A DNA stretch of 64,000 bases from contig NZ_AUIO01000005.1 of assembly GCF_000423745.1 (NCBI RefSeq), positions 1 to 64,000 on the forward strand. The letters are read 5' to 3'. This DNA comes from Streptococcus plurextorum DSM 22810 (lineage in GTDB: Bacteria > Bacillota > Bacilli > Lactobacillales > Streptococcaceae). A program made the position numbers and the translations under genes. A model generated the notes under the pieces. It ran no database searches. It saw only the letters and a list, made by a program, of their open reading frames with translations, and was not told the DNA's origin. Below are positions 51,222 to 59,771 of this stretch, one piece after another. Within the stretch, counting starts at the first letter, position 1; every line of letters starts with the position of its first letter.

Positions 51222-53840
51222 TTACAAATTTTCAGCAACGCTGTTCAAGAGGTTTTGGATAGCAGACGCATCGCTACCACCTGCCATGGCCATATCCGGC
51301 TTACCACCACCACGACCTGCTACGATTGGCGCAAGGACTTTGATGAGGTTTCCTGCATGGACATCGCTTGACTTGCTTGCCACAAGGACATTGACCTTGT
51401 CACCGATTGCGGCAACCAACACCAAGACATCAGAGTAGCCTCTCTGCTTCCAGTTGTCTGCGAAGGTACGGAGAGCACCTGCATCTGAAACTTGGACCTG
51501 GCTAGCAATGTAGCGGACACCATTTGCCTCTTTAACATCTTTGAAGACATCTCCAGCAGCTGCTGCCGCTGCCTTTTCTTTCAGACTAGCGTTTTCTTTT
51601 TGCAAATCGCGGAGCTCCGCAGCCAGTGCCTCCACTTTTGTCGGCACTTGGTCGATTTGTGGCACCTTAAGAGTCTGCGCAACAGTTTTGAGAGCATCCT
51701 CGCGGTCACGAAGAGCTAGGAAAGCTTCCTTGCCTGTCACCGCTAAAATACGGCGGGTACCTGAACCGATTCCCTCTTCTTTGACAATCTTGAAGAGACC
51801 GATTTCAGCTGTATTGCCAACGTGGGTACCACCACAAAGCTCGATAGAATAGTCACCGATTGTAACCACACGGACCACTTTGCCATACTTCTCACCAAAG
51901 AGGGCCATAGCACCCATTTCTTTAGCCGTATCAACATCCGTTTCAACTGTGACAATATCCAAGGCTTCCCAGATTTTTTCATTGACTTCATTTTCAATGC
52001 GACGAAGTTCATCAGCTGTCACCGCTTCAAAGTGTGTGAAGTCAAAGCGGAGGAATCCTTCCTCGTTCAAGGAACCAGCCTGAGTTGCATGCTCGCCGAT
52101 GACATTGTGAAGGGCAGCATGGAGCAAGTGAGTTGCCGTGTGGTTTTTCTCAACGCCACGACGACGATTTGTGTCGATTTCAAGTGTGTAAGTTTGACCA
52201 AGCGAAATGCTGGCAGAGAGTTCTACGGTGTGCAATGGCTGACCATTCGGTGCTTTCTGCACATCCACAACTGTTGCGACGACATCACCTGAAGCATTTT
52301 TAATCACACCACGGTCGGCAACCTGACCACCCATTTCAGCGTAGAATGGTGTTTGGTCAAAGACAAGGAGGGCTTGACCTTCTGACACTGCTTCTGTCCG
52401 CTCATTGTCCGCGATAATCACTTCCAATTTAGCATCTAAGCTATTTTGTCCATAGACAAAGGTTGAGCTTTCGGTAATACCTGCCAGGGTTTCATTTTGC
52501 ATTCCCATTGAGCCACCTTTAACAACGGCTGCACGCGCACGATCCTGCTGTTCTTTCATGGCAACCTTGAAGCCTTCATGGTCAATCTTATAACCCGCAT
52601 CTTCAGCCAATTCCTCGGTCAATTCCACAGGGAAACCATAGGTATCGTAGAGCTTGAAGATATCCTTACCTTCAAGAGTATCCTTACCAGCCGCTTTCAA
52701 CTCAGCCAAAAGTTCCTCCAAGTGACCGCTACCAGCATCAATGGTGCGAGCAAAGGTTTCTTCCTCACGTTTAACGATTTTCTCGATAAAGTCACGTTTT
52801 TCAAGCACTTCTGGGTAGTAGCTTTCCATGATATTGCCAACTGTTTCCACCAACTTGTACAAGAATGGCTCGGTGATACCCAAACGACGACCATGCATGA
52901 CCGCACGACGAAGCAAACGACGAAGGACATAACCACGACCTTCATTTCCTGGAAGGGCACCGTCACCAATGGCAAATGACAAAGCACGGATATGGTCTGC
53001 GATGACCTTGAAGCTCATGTTATCGCCGTCTGGATCATAGGTCTTACCAGAAATTTTCTCAACTTCACGAATGATCGGCAAGAAAAGGTCGGTTTCAAAG
53101 TTAGTCTTAGCTCCTTGGAAAATAGCTGCCAAACGCTCCAAACCTGCACCCGTATCGATGTTTTTATTTGGCAATTCCTTGTATTCAGAACGAGGAACAG
53201 CAGGGTCAGCGTTGAATTGTGACAATACGATGTTCCAAATCTCGATGTAACGGTCGTTTTCAATGTCTTCTTCCAGCAAACGAATGCCAATGTTTTCAGG
53301 GTCAAAATCTGTACCACGGTCAAAGAAGATTTCCGTATCTGGACCAGAAGGACCTGCACCAATTTCCCAGAAGTTATCCTCAAGCGGAATCAAGTGACTT
53401 GGCTCAACACCAAGGGCAATCCAGCGGTTGTAAGAATCCACATCGTCTGGATAGTAGGTCATGTAGAGCTTGTCTTTTGGAAAGGCAAACCATTCTGGAC
53501 TAGTCAAAAGTTCAAAGCCCCACTCAATCGCTTCATCACGGAAATAATCTCCGATAGAGAAGTTACCAAGCATTTCAAACATGGTGTGGTGGCGGGCTGT
53601 CTTACCAACGTTCTCGATGTCGTTGGTACGGATTGACTTTTGAGCGTTGGTAATCCGTGGATTTTCAGGAATGACTGACCCATCAAAGTATTTCTTGAGG
53701 GTTGCCACACCAGAGTTGATCCAAAGAAGTGTCGGATCGTTGACAGGTACAAGGTTTGCGGAAGGCTCAACCGAGTGGCCTTTTGATTTCCAGAAATCCA
53801 GCCACATCTGGCGGATTTGTGCTGATGATAATTGTTTCAT
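51222..53840 (-). CDS. alaS: Alanine-tRNA ligase
   Basis: The 872-residue enzyme starts with the AlaRS catalytic domain ([18 protein letters not shown], motif 2 with [20 protein letters not shown]), then the tRNA recognition domain, the editing domain with zinc-type [11 protein letters not shown] and [13 protein letters not shown], and a C-terminal coiled coil with a glycine-rich tail ([14 protein letters not shown]). Length is standard. There is no Shine-Dalgarno before the ATG. The 410-bp upstream region carries a two-copy tandem repeat with hairpins that may control expression. Confidence 0.96.
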   Translation of the reverse strand: MKQLSSAQIRQMWLDFWKSKGHSVEPSANLVPVNDPTLLWINSGVATLKKYFDGSVIPENPRITNAQKSIRTNDIENVGKTARHHTMFEMLGNFSIGDYFRDEAIEWGFELLTSPEWFAFPKDKLYMTYYPDDVDSYNRWIALGVEPSHLIPLEDNFWEIGAGPSGPDTEIFFDRGTDFDPENIGIRLLEEDIENDRYIEIWNIVLSQFNADPAVPRSEYKELPNKNIDTGAGLERLAAIFQGAKTNFETDLFLPIIREVEKISGKTYDPDGDNMSFKVIADHIRALSFAIGDGALPGNEGRGYVLRRLLRRAVMHGRRLGITEPFLYKLVETVGNIMESYYPEVLEKRDFIEKIVKREEETFARTIDAGSGHLEELLAELKAAGKDTLEGKDIFKLYDTYGFPVELTEELAEDAGYKIDHEGFKVAMKEQQDRARAAVVKGGSMGMQNETLAGITESSTFVYGQNSLDAKLEVIIADNERTEAVSEGQALLVFDQTPFYAEMGGQVADRGVIKNASGDVVATVVDVQKAPNGQPLHTVELSASISLGQTYTLEIDTNRRRGVEKNHTATHLLHAALHNVIGEHATQAGSLNEEGFLRFDFTHFEAVTADELRRIENEVNEKIWEALDIVTVETDVDTAKEMGAMALFGEKYGKVVRVVTIGDYSIELCGGTHVGNTAEIGLFKIVKEEGIGSGTRRILAVTGKEAFLALRDREDALKTVAQTLKVPQIDQVPTKVEALAAELRDLQKENASLKEKAAAAAAGDVFKDVKEANGVRYIASQVQVSDAGALRTFADNWKQRGYSDVLVLVAAIGDKVNVLVASKSSDVHAGNLIKVLAPIVAGRGGGKPDMAMAGGSDASAIQNLLNSVAENL

Positions 53841-53930
53841 AATTAAGATACTAAGGGCGTTTAGCGGACACCGTCAAAATAGGAAACCTGACGAAGACGC
53901 TTGCGTCTAGGAAGTGTTTCTCTTTTTGAC

Positions 53931-54066
53931 AAAGTCCCTAGCCCGAGTTCATTTTGAAATAAACTCGGTACCCTTTCCTTTCGTTTAGATATTTTTTAAA
54001 GTTGTTACTTAGAAAGAAGCGAGCCTTCCGGGCGGGTTCAATTCAGAAAATTATCCAAATTGAACA
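53931..54066 (-). repeat. Tandem leader repeat, copy 1 (alaS-proximal)
   Basis: This copy matches 54095-54229 over about 135 bp at around 90 percent. It contains CCGAGTTTA...TGAACTCGG (hairpin), the block GAAAGGAAAGGGTACC on the minus strand, and an AATTGAACC element next to GCCCGGAAGRCTCGCTTC. Confidence 0.85.
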
Positions 54067-54094
54067 TTTCCTTTCATATTTGATTATTTAGGGG

Positions 54095-54229
54095 AAAGTC
54101 CGTAGCCCGAGTTCATTTTGAAATAAACTCGGTACCCTTTCCTTTCGTTTAGATATTTTTTTAAGTTGTTATTAGAAAGAAGCGAGTCTTCCGGGCGGGT
54201 TCAATTTAACAAAACTGCTAAATTGAACC
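54095..54229 (-). repeat. Tandem leader repeat, copy 2 (distal)
   Basis: Second unit, with the same CCGAGTT/AACTCGG hairpin and AAATTGAACC element. Here the latter forms a longer TTCAATTTA/TAAATTGAA stem (54200-54227). The hairpin bases are identical in the two copies while the spacers vary, which suggests the RNA structure is kept. Confidence 0.85.
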
Positions 54230-54250
54230 GTTTTAAAGGTTATATTATGG

Positions 54251-54736
54251 TTAATTTGATGCATTTTCCAACATTTCCACGTAGTCGATGGCAACGACCA
54301 AAGAAATGACCAAATCTGCAAATTCATCCTCTAGTACCCTTACCGCGTAATGAGAAGTCAGATGAAAAACTTCTTTAGAAATTTGAGCTACTAGTTGCCC
54401 GTCAGCTGTTTTCAAGCTGAAATCTAAGTCCCAGATATTCCCCTCAAGGAGTAAACCAAGATTTTCAACCCTATAGCGATCCTTGAAAAAAGTAAATGCT
54501 TTTTGCAAGTAAAAGGAATGTCCATTTGCCATATCAATGGTAAACTGAGGAAGAAAAGTCAGAAATTTCTTGGTAATCTGGCAAACTTCTCTTCCTTGAG
54601 CAGTCATTACGATAAAGCGCTTGGGAATTTCAAGAAATGACCCCTCCACTTGATAGGCAAGTTCCCCCTCACTATCACGAATCTCAAATTTTTCACCACC
54701 AAAGGTAAAGCGCTGTTTCACTTGAAATTGCTTCAT
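54251..54736 (-). CDS. LURP-one-related (tubby-like) protein
   Basis: The 161-residue protein reads MKQFQVKQRFTFGGEKFEIR, then GELAYQVEGSF, and has the repeated beta-strand pattern of the LURP-one-related/Tubby C-terminal-like family (YxsL). Such small barrels occur across Firmicutes with unknown function. The ATG at 54736 has an ideal GGAGG. The frame to 54748 is ignored. It lies between a T-box leader and the alaS repeats on the same strand. Confidence 0.72.
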   Translation of the reverse strand: MKQFQVKQRFTFGGEKFEIRDSEGELAYQVEGSFLEIPKRFIVMTAQGREVCQITKKFLTFLPQFTIDMANGHSFYLQKAFTFFKDRYRVENLGLLLEGNIWDLDFSLKTADGQLVAQISKEVFHLTSHYAVRVLEDEFADLVISLVVAIDYVEMLENASN

Positions 54737-54754
54737 GATAACCTCCAAAAAAAT

Positions 54755-54917
54755 AACAAGAAACCAAACGAAGGGCGAAAAACCGCGGTACCACCTCCAT
54801 TCAATGACTTGTCATTCTCATTTTTTATCTGTAAGCTGAGGACTTAGTAGCAAGATAGACTGATTTTTATGGCTCGCATCAACCGCCACTTTTCTGAAAA
54901 AATCCTTGCCTATCTAT
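54755..54917 (-). promoter_or_regulatory. T-box leader upstream of the LURP-one gene
   Basis: On the minus strand GGAGGTGGTACCGCGG (54783-54799 region) is the T-box consensus with the tRNA-acceptor-binding TGGT bulge. Upstream, AGATAG...CTATCT can close a Stem I (54910-54915 with 54855-54860 approximately). T-boxes sense uncharged tRNA and usually control tRNA ligases or amino-acid genes. The next ligase gene downstream is alaS, about 900 bp away. The TGGT bulge fits discriminator A, as in tRNA-Ala, but the specifier codon could not be fixed by eye. Confidence 0.72.
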
Positions 54918-54925
54918 TCTAAACC

Positions 54926-55894
54926 TTATTGAGCAGTTGTTGCTTCTGTACTATCAGAAGACGTTGCTGTTGTTGTTTCAGAGACTGTTGTCGTCTCGTT
55001 TGTTGCCGCATACTGTGACAAAATGGATGAGAAGGTCTCATCTTTAATCTTGACATTGGCTTTCTCCAAAGCTGCTGCGATAACCTTGTTTTGGAAACTT
55101 GCATCTGCAGCTTTCTCTGCCAAATAAATCTCTTTCAAGCGGTCTTTGTAAGTCTTCCAGTCAGCATCTTTTTCTGACTTAGCAATCATTTTAACAATGT
55201 AATAGCTAGTGGTATAAGTGCTTGTATTGACTGCTGAAATCACCTCTGATGTTGCACCATTTTCAAGCGTAGCCATGGCTGTCAAGACTTCTTGTGGCAA
55301 CTCTGTACTTCCTGAATCTGCCGTATAGTCGATTTTGCTAGCATTGACTGATTTTTCTGCAGCAATCTTAGCAAAGTCTGCACCTTCAGCAACCGCTTCG
55401 GCACGAACCGTGTTAGCTGTTTCTTGATTATCCAATTGAATAACTTGGAAGGTCATTTCAGGTGTGTAGCTATCATATAAGTTTTTATAAACGTCATCGG
55501 TCAACTCTTTTTCAGCAGTTGTTTTAACCGCATAATTCAAGAGCATCTGTACACGAATCTGCTGTTTATAAGTTTCAGGTGTCATGCCATTCATGGCCAA
55601 GACTTGCTGGAAGGAAGCACCATAAGCTTCGACTTCTTTATTGTAAGCTTCATCTGTCTCTTTAACAGTGACTTTATCACCGTACTGTTGCTCAAGAACG
55701 CGTTCCAAAATCAGAGTCAACATGGACTGTTGGGCTCCTTGAGTTGATTTGACTTGCTGATAAAAATCAGAAACCGTAATATAGTCACCTTTCATGGTAA
55801 CTAATTTATCACCTTCGCTTGTTTTACTTGTGCAGGCAGCTAAAGTGGCCACTGACAATAGGGTCACAAGACCTGCAGCAATTTTTTTCTTCAT
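54926..55894 (-). CDS. prsA: Foldase PrsA lipoprotein
   Basis: The 322-residue lipoprotein has a signal peptide (MKKKIAAGLVTLLSVATLAA) with lipobox LAAC at residues 18-21, a SurA-like N-terminal chaperone helix bundle, a parvulin-like central domain in which the usual PPIase signature is weak, and a Ser/Thr-rich tail (TTTVSETTTATSSDSTEATT). It folds secreted proteins at the membrane surface. In S. pyogenes PrsA is needed for SpeB and other exported proteins. The GAGG ribosome site precedes the ATG. Confidence 0.92.
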   Translation of the reverse strand: MKKKIAAGLVTLLSVATLAACTSKTSEGDKLVTMKGDYITVSDFYQQVKSTQGAQQSMLTLILERVLEQQYGDKVTVKETDEAYNKEVEAYGASFQQVLAMNGMTPETYKQQIRVQMLLNYAVKTTAEKELTDDVYKNLYDSYTPEMTFQVIQLDNQETANTVRAEAVAEGADFAKIAAEKSVNASKIDYTADSGSTELPQEVLTAMATLENGATSEVISAVNTSTYTTSYYIVKMIAKSEKDADWKTYKDRLKEIYLAEKAADASFQNKVIAAALEKANVKIKDETFSSILSQYAATNETTTVSETTTATSSDSTEATTAQ

Positions 55895-55960
55895 GTGATG
55901 TGTAACTCCTCGTTATTTATCATTAACTCAACCATTATACCATATTTTCTTAAAAATGGC

Positions 55961-56665
55961 TTAATCAAAATCAATCTGCTCTGCATTTTTCCGAATCATC
56001 AAGAGACCATCACTAAGCGGAATAAGACTAGCAGTCAAATCAGGGTGATTGAGGGTCTGGTCAAACAAACTGTGTAAACCGCGGTAAATCGTGCGCTGAC
56101 CGCGGCGAACTTCCTGAATAGGTTTGGCAATATCTCCACCTTGGAAGATGTCATCAAAAACAATGACACCTCCAACCTTGAGGCGTTTGAGAACTTCGGG
56201 TAGAAAAATGACGTATTTGGACTTGGCCGAATCCATAAACACAAAGTCGTACTCGTCTTCTAGGGTCGACAGAAGATCCACAGCGTCTCCTTCAAGAAGC
56301 TTTATCTGCTTCCTAGTATCATATTTAGCAAAATTGTCCTTTGCAAAAGCAATCATTTCCTCATTACGATCAATCGTCGTGATTTTTGCTTCTGGTGCAT
56401 ATTCAGCCATGAGAAGAGCTGAAAAGCCAATAGCCGTTCCTATCTCAAGGATACTCTCAGGTTGCAAGGTCTGCATCAACAATCGAAAATAAGCCACCAC
56501 TTCATGTTGAATGATTGGAATATTCTCACGGCGTGCAAAGGCTTCAAGTTCGGCCAAATGCCCTTTATTTTGCTTTTGATGTGTACGCATATAGTGGAGG
56601 ACATTTTCCTTGACCACCGGACGGCGCATGTTGTGATTTGCATTTTTACTATACGATTTAACCAT
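55961..56665 (-). CDS. SAM-dependent O-methyltransferase
   Basis: The 234-residue class I methyltransferase has ILEIGTAIGFSALLMAEYAP (SAM-binding loop), the acidic DRNEEM strand and the metal-binding FVFMDSAKSKY and VIVFDDIFQGG segments typical of catechol O-methyltransferase-like (TrmR/YrrM) proteins. YrrM modifies tRNA uridine (5-methoxyuridine) in B. subtilis, a plausible role here. It is followed by prsA in the same direction. Confidence 0.88.
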   Translation of the reverse strand: MVKSYSKNANHNMRRPVVKENVLHYMRTHQKQNKGHLAELEAFARRENIPIIQHEVVAYFRLLMQTLQPESILEIGTAIGFSALLMAEYAPEAKITTIDRNEEMIAFAKDNFAKYDTRKQIKLLEGDAVDLLSTLEDEYDFVFMDSAKSKYVIFLPEVLKRLKVGGVIVFDDIFQGGDIAKPIQEVRRGQRTIYRGLHSLFDQTLNHPDLTASLIPLSDGLLMIRKNAEQIDFD

Positions 56666-56670
56666 AGCAT

Positions 56671-57291
56671 TTATTCTATCACAAAAAGGGCCAACAAGTC
56701 ACTTAGTTGATTGATTTTTTGGTTAATGGCTGACGCGGGCTGATGGAGATTGATCGACTTGATGCCAGCATTTTCAGCCACCTTGACATCCAGGCTGCGG
56801 TCACCGATATAGTATGTACTGGCCTTATCCAACTGGTATTTTGTTACCAAATAATCAATACCTTCAGGATGAGGTTTGCGCTCAAAGCCATTAGCTGAGG
56901 TTACCACTTCTGTAAAGTAGCCATCAATACCTAGATCTTTCAGCACAGCATCTGTCGTAGCTCCCTTATGCGTGTAGATGAAATGCTGAATACCTGCTTT
57001 CGTCGTCTTTTCCAGAACCGCTTTTGCCCCAGGCATGAGGGTAACGAGATGATCACGCGCTTCTTGTTCTTGGCTAAAAAATGCTTTAAGCTCTGACCAA
57101 TCAATCTCATCTTGCGCTGCGATTTCTCTCAAAAGTTGCCCGACCGAAGTCTCAATGATGTAGGCCATTATCCTATCACGATCAAAAGGCAATTGGTAAT
57201 GAGCATAGGTCACCTCCAAAGCCTGCTCGATAGCTTCGTAAGAGTCTGCCAAAGTTCCGTCAAAATCCCAAATAAAAGTCGGTCTAGTCAT
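56671..57291 (-). CDS. HAD-family phosphatase (Gph-like)
   Basis: The 206-residue protein begins TRPTFIWDFDGTLADSYEAI (nucleophile DxD) and carries FIYTHKGATTDAVLKDLGI and YIGDRSLDVKVAENAG. The cap domain is of the phosphoglycolate phosphatase type. The substrate is undefined. The start overlaps the stop of the first acetyltransferase by four bases, and the gene is close to the methyltransferase. Confidence 0.88.
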   Translation of the reverse strand: MTRPTFIWDFDGTLADSYEAIEQALEVTYAHYQLPFDRDRIMAYIIETSVGQLLREIAAQDEIDWSELKAFFSQEQEARDHLVTLMPGAKAVLEKTTKAGIQHFIYTHKGATTDAVLKDLGIDGYFTEVVTSANGFERKPHPEGIDYLVTKYQLDKASTYYIGDRSLDVKVAENAGIKSINLHQPASAINQKINQLSDLLALFVIE

Positions 57292-57836
57292 TTCTCTCCC
57301 TCAGTCTTAACCCAATAACGACAAATAGTCTCCCCTGCCATGAATGGATTTGGAAAATCTTCTTCCACGGCAATAGTATTTTCCAGTTGCCCACCAAATT
57401 TTTCAATGGTCTTGCGACTAGGAAGGTTATTGTTATTTGTGGTAATAAGCACTCGCTCAACGCCTCGCTGATTGTATTTTTCAAGGGCAAAGGCTAAGAG
57501 TTTAGTGATAACCCCCTTTCTGCGGTGCTTAGGTGATGTCACATAACCAATATGCCCACCTACTCTTAATAAGTCTCCTTTTTCAATTTCCCAACGGCAG
57601 GAAATTTTCCCCAAAATCTCCCCATCTTCAAAGGCGTAGTAACTGGTTGATGTTGACCAGTTAGGGTCATCCGTCTCTGTCTCCTGACGGTGTGATTTTT
57701 CCACAAAGGCTTGGAAATCCTCAACTTTTCGTGTTTCAACAAAGCTATTTCCCGCTTCTTTTTCAGCCAACAATAAGGCCTGAAAAGCGCGAAAGGCTTG
57801 CTCATCTGTGAGCTCAATTCGTCTAATGTCCATCAT
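57288..57836 (-). CDS. GNAT acetyltransferase
   Basis: The 182-residue GNAT protein has GHIGYVTSPKHRRKGVITKL (acetyl-CoA-binding loop) and GVERVLITTNNNNLPSRKTIE. It is a paralogue of the gene immediately upstream, which shares the IGY(V/M)(T/A)(S/P)...R(R/G)(K/N)G(V/I) core. It overlaps the next gene by four bases on each side. The substrate is unknown. Confidence 0.85.
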   Translation of the reverse strand: MMDIRRIELTDEQAFRAFQALLLAEKEAGNSFVETRKVEDFQAFVEKSHRQETETDDPNWSTSTSYYAFEDGEILGKISCRWEIEKGDLLRVGGHIGYVTSPKHRRKGVITKLLAFALEKYNQRGVERVLITTNNNNLPSRKTIEKFGGQLENTIAVEEDFPNPFMAGETICRYWVKTEGEK

Positions 57837-58345
57837 AATATTACCTCATATTTTGCCGTTTCAACAAGTTTCCCCTGAAAAGCTATTTGAAAAATCCCTA
57901 GCAAGTTTCCCCCTGCCTTCTCTGCGGTTTTACGACTAGCCATATTGTCCACTGCCATTGCAATGTAAATGCTTCCAACCTCTCTTTCGCGGTAACGTTC
58001 CAATCCGTATGAAACAAGCTGAGAAGCTATGCCATTGCCACGAAAAGACGGTGCCACCATGTAGCCTAAATGACCCAAAGTCTGGCAATCTGGATGGTCA
58101 AAGTCCCAAAAACAACTCAGCAGTCCCACGATTTCGCCATCAATAAAGCCATAAAATCGGGTATAGGTAGACCAAGTTTGACCTTCTTGTCTTGATTCCG
58201 ACAGATCACTTTGGCGAACAAAGCTTTCAAAATCGCCCGTCTCACGCCACTCGGTAAAAGGATTCACTTTAGCATCTTCAAGCATAGCTTTTTCAAAGCG
58301 CTCAAAAGCTTTCTGATCTGCTACAGTTAACTGACGAATCTCCAT
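57833..58345 (-). CDS. GNAT acetyltransferase (paralogue)
   Basis: The 170-residue GNAT protein shows LGHLGYMVAPSFRGNGIASQ and the C-terminal SIYIAMAVDNMASRKTAEKA. The ATG has AAGGAG upstream. Together with the downstream paralogue it probably arose by tandem duplication. It begins the run that continues through the HAD gene. Confidence 0.85.
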   Translation of the reverse strand: MEIRQLTVADQKAFERFEKAMLEDAKVNPFTEWRETGDFESFVRQSDLSESRQEGQTWSTYTRFYGFIDGEIVGLLSCFWDFDHPDCQTLGHLGYMVAPSFRGNGIASQLVSYGLERYREREVGSIYIAMAVDNMASRKTAEKAGGNLLGIFQIAFQGKLVETAKYEVIL

Positions 58346-58384
58346 ATTTTTCTCCTTTAGACACTTCCTAAACGGTGCCTTTCT

Positions 58385-59635
58385 TTAGGTAAGCTTCTTA
58401 AGTAACTTTGGCAACTTTTCGTTGAGAGGGAATTGCAGATAGCAGTCCCCTCCCTGACTGCGATGACTTATCGTCAAACGACTGAGCTGTTCGTCAGACA
58501 TCAGGTTTCTCATCTTCTCTTCAGGAAATGCTATCACAACAAAATGCGGTGAAACTCTATAAGGATAGGGTAATTGGTAATCAGTTAGCCACTCAGAAGC
58601 AACTGACATTTCTTTTTGAAAATGCTGACGCAGGCGTTTAATATTTTGATCAAACATGCCATTATCCAGATAAAGCGAAAGAGCGCTTTGCATGATGAGA
58701 TTAGTGTCATAATCAATCAAACGCTTATAAGCTAAAAATCGGTCTTTCAAAGATTCAGGAAGGACCACTGCTCCCAACCTAAGTGCTGGAAAAATGGACA
58801 TCGAAAAAGATTTAAGGTAGATCACTCGTTCATGAATATCATAATAATGTAGGGGCAAGTCACTGGATTTTGTAAAATCACCCATATAATCATCTTCTAG
58901 AATATAAACATCATAGCGCTCCGCTAATTCAATAATAGCCTGCTTTTCTTCAAGATTATAGGTCAGCCCTAAAGGATTTGAGAAGCGTGATATCGTATAA
59001 AAAAATTTAATGTCACCCCTTTTAAAAATCGCCTCTAACTCAGCTAAATCCAAGCCTGAAAAATCTCGGGAAATGGTTAAAAAAGGAAGGTTTTGTACGC
59101 TGACCAAATCATACATACGGTGATAAGTCGGTTGCTCCAGTAAAATCGTCTGCTTATTATTGGGAAAATCAATTTGACTAAGGATATAAAGCGCTTGCTG
59201 ACTACCTGCCGTCACTAAAATCTGCCCCTCTTTAGCATAGACACTGCGCTCCTCGAGATGGCCTTTTAAAGACTTCAATAAACCATCTAGCCCTGCTTGA
59301 CTATGGTAATAATTGAACAAATAATTTTCACGCCCCTTCAAGGTTTCGTCAAGACAAATTCGGAAATAGTCATAGGTTTGGTAATTATAAGTTTTAAGCT
59401 TTAAAGAGAGCTCTTCCTCTTGCTCAATGCCTTCCAAAACATAATAACCACTCTTGCTAACCGAATAAATGTCCTTTTGATGTTTAAGCTCCGCGAGAGC
59501 TTTAACCACCGTGTCCTTGCTACACTGATAGTCCCGACTTAACTGACGTACAGAAGGCAACTTCTCCCCCTTTTTTAATTGTCCTGTTCGGATAGCAGCG
59601 CTTAAATCATTTACGATTCGTTGATAAATACTCAT
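58385..59635 (-). CDS. MocR-like GntR/aminotransferase-fold regulator
   Basis: The 416-residue protein has an N-terminal GntR winged helix (IYQRIVNDLSAAIRTGQLKK, SVRQLSRDYQCSKDTV) and an aspartate-aminotransferase-fold domain with the PLP-binding Lys in YLKSFSMSIFPALRLG. Proteins of this MocR subgroup sense PLP or amino compounds and regulate neighbouring metabolic genes. No such target gene is adjacent, so the regulon is unknown. Confidence 0.85.
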   Translation of the reverse strand: MSIYQRIVNDLSAAIRTGQLKKGEKLPSVRQLSRDYQCSKDTVVKALAELKHQKDIYSVSKSGYYVLEGIEQEEELSLKLKTYNYQTYDYFRICLDETLKGRENYLFNYYHSQAGLDGLLKSLKGHLEERSVYAKEGQILVTAGSQQALYILSQIDFPNNKQTILLEQPTYHRMYDLVSVQNLPFLTISRDFSGLDLAELEAIFKRGDIKFFYTISRFSNPLGLTYNLEEKQAIIELAERYDVYILEDDYMGDFTKSSDLPLHYYDIHERVIYLKSFSMSIFPALRLGAVVLPESLKDRFLAYKRLIDYDTNLIMQSALSLYLDNGMFDQNIKRLRQHFQKEMSVASEWLTDYQLPYPYRVSPHFVVIAFPEEKMRNLMSDEQLSRLTISHRSQGGDCYLQFPLNEKLPKLLKKLT

Positions 59636-59771
59636 AAGAATGTGTCCCCATACAGATGTTATCCTATTCTATAATAGGCCTGATATTATTGCAACTGAAT
59701 GCTTTTCAAGTAAGACAAAAAGTCTGTAAATATTCTACTAAATATCTACAGACTCAAATAGAAATAATCAC

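Larger units (their letters stand above)
53841..54250. other. alaS upstream region with tandem hairpin repeats (no gene)
   Basis: No protein gene is visible. Most of the interval is a tandem duplication of a roughly 135-bp unit with period 164 bp. Closest to alaS there is an AGACGC/GCGTCT hairpin (53895-53908). A T-box is not present here. The T-box upstream of the LURP-one gene is separate. Confidence 0.6.

Noticed and set aside
51541..52292. Several plus-strand frames inside alaS (for example 51541-51852 and 51822-52292)
   Set aside because: They are out-of-frame complements of a conserved gene on the other strand, without ribosome sites or recognisable domains.
53931..54229. The alaS-upstream repeats as a CRISPR array
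   Set aside because: There are only two units of about 135 bp with hairpins, not short repeats with unique spacers, and no cas gene is in the window.
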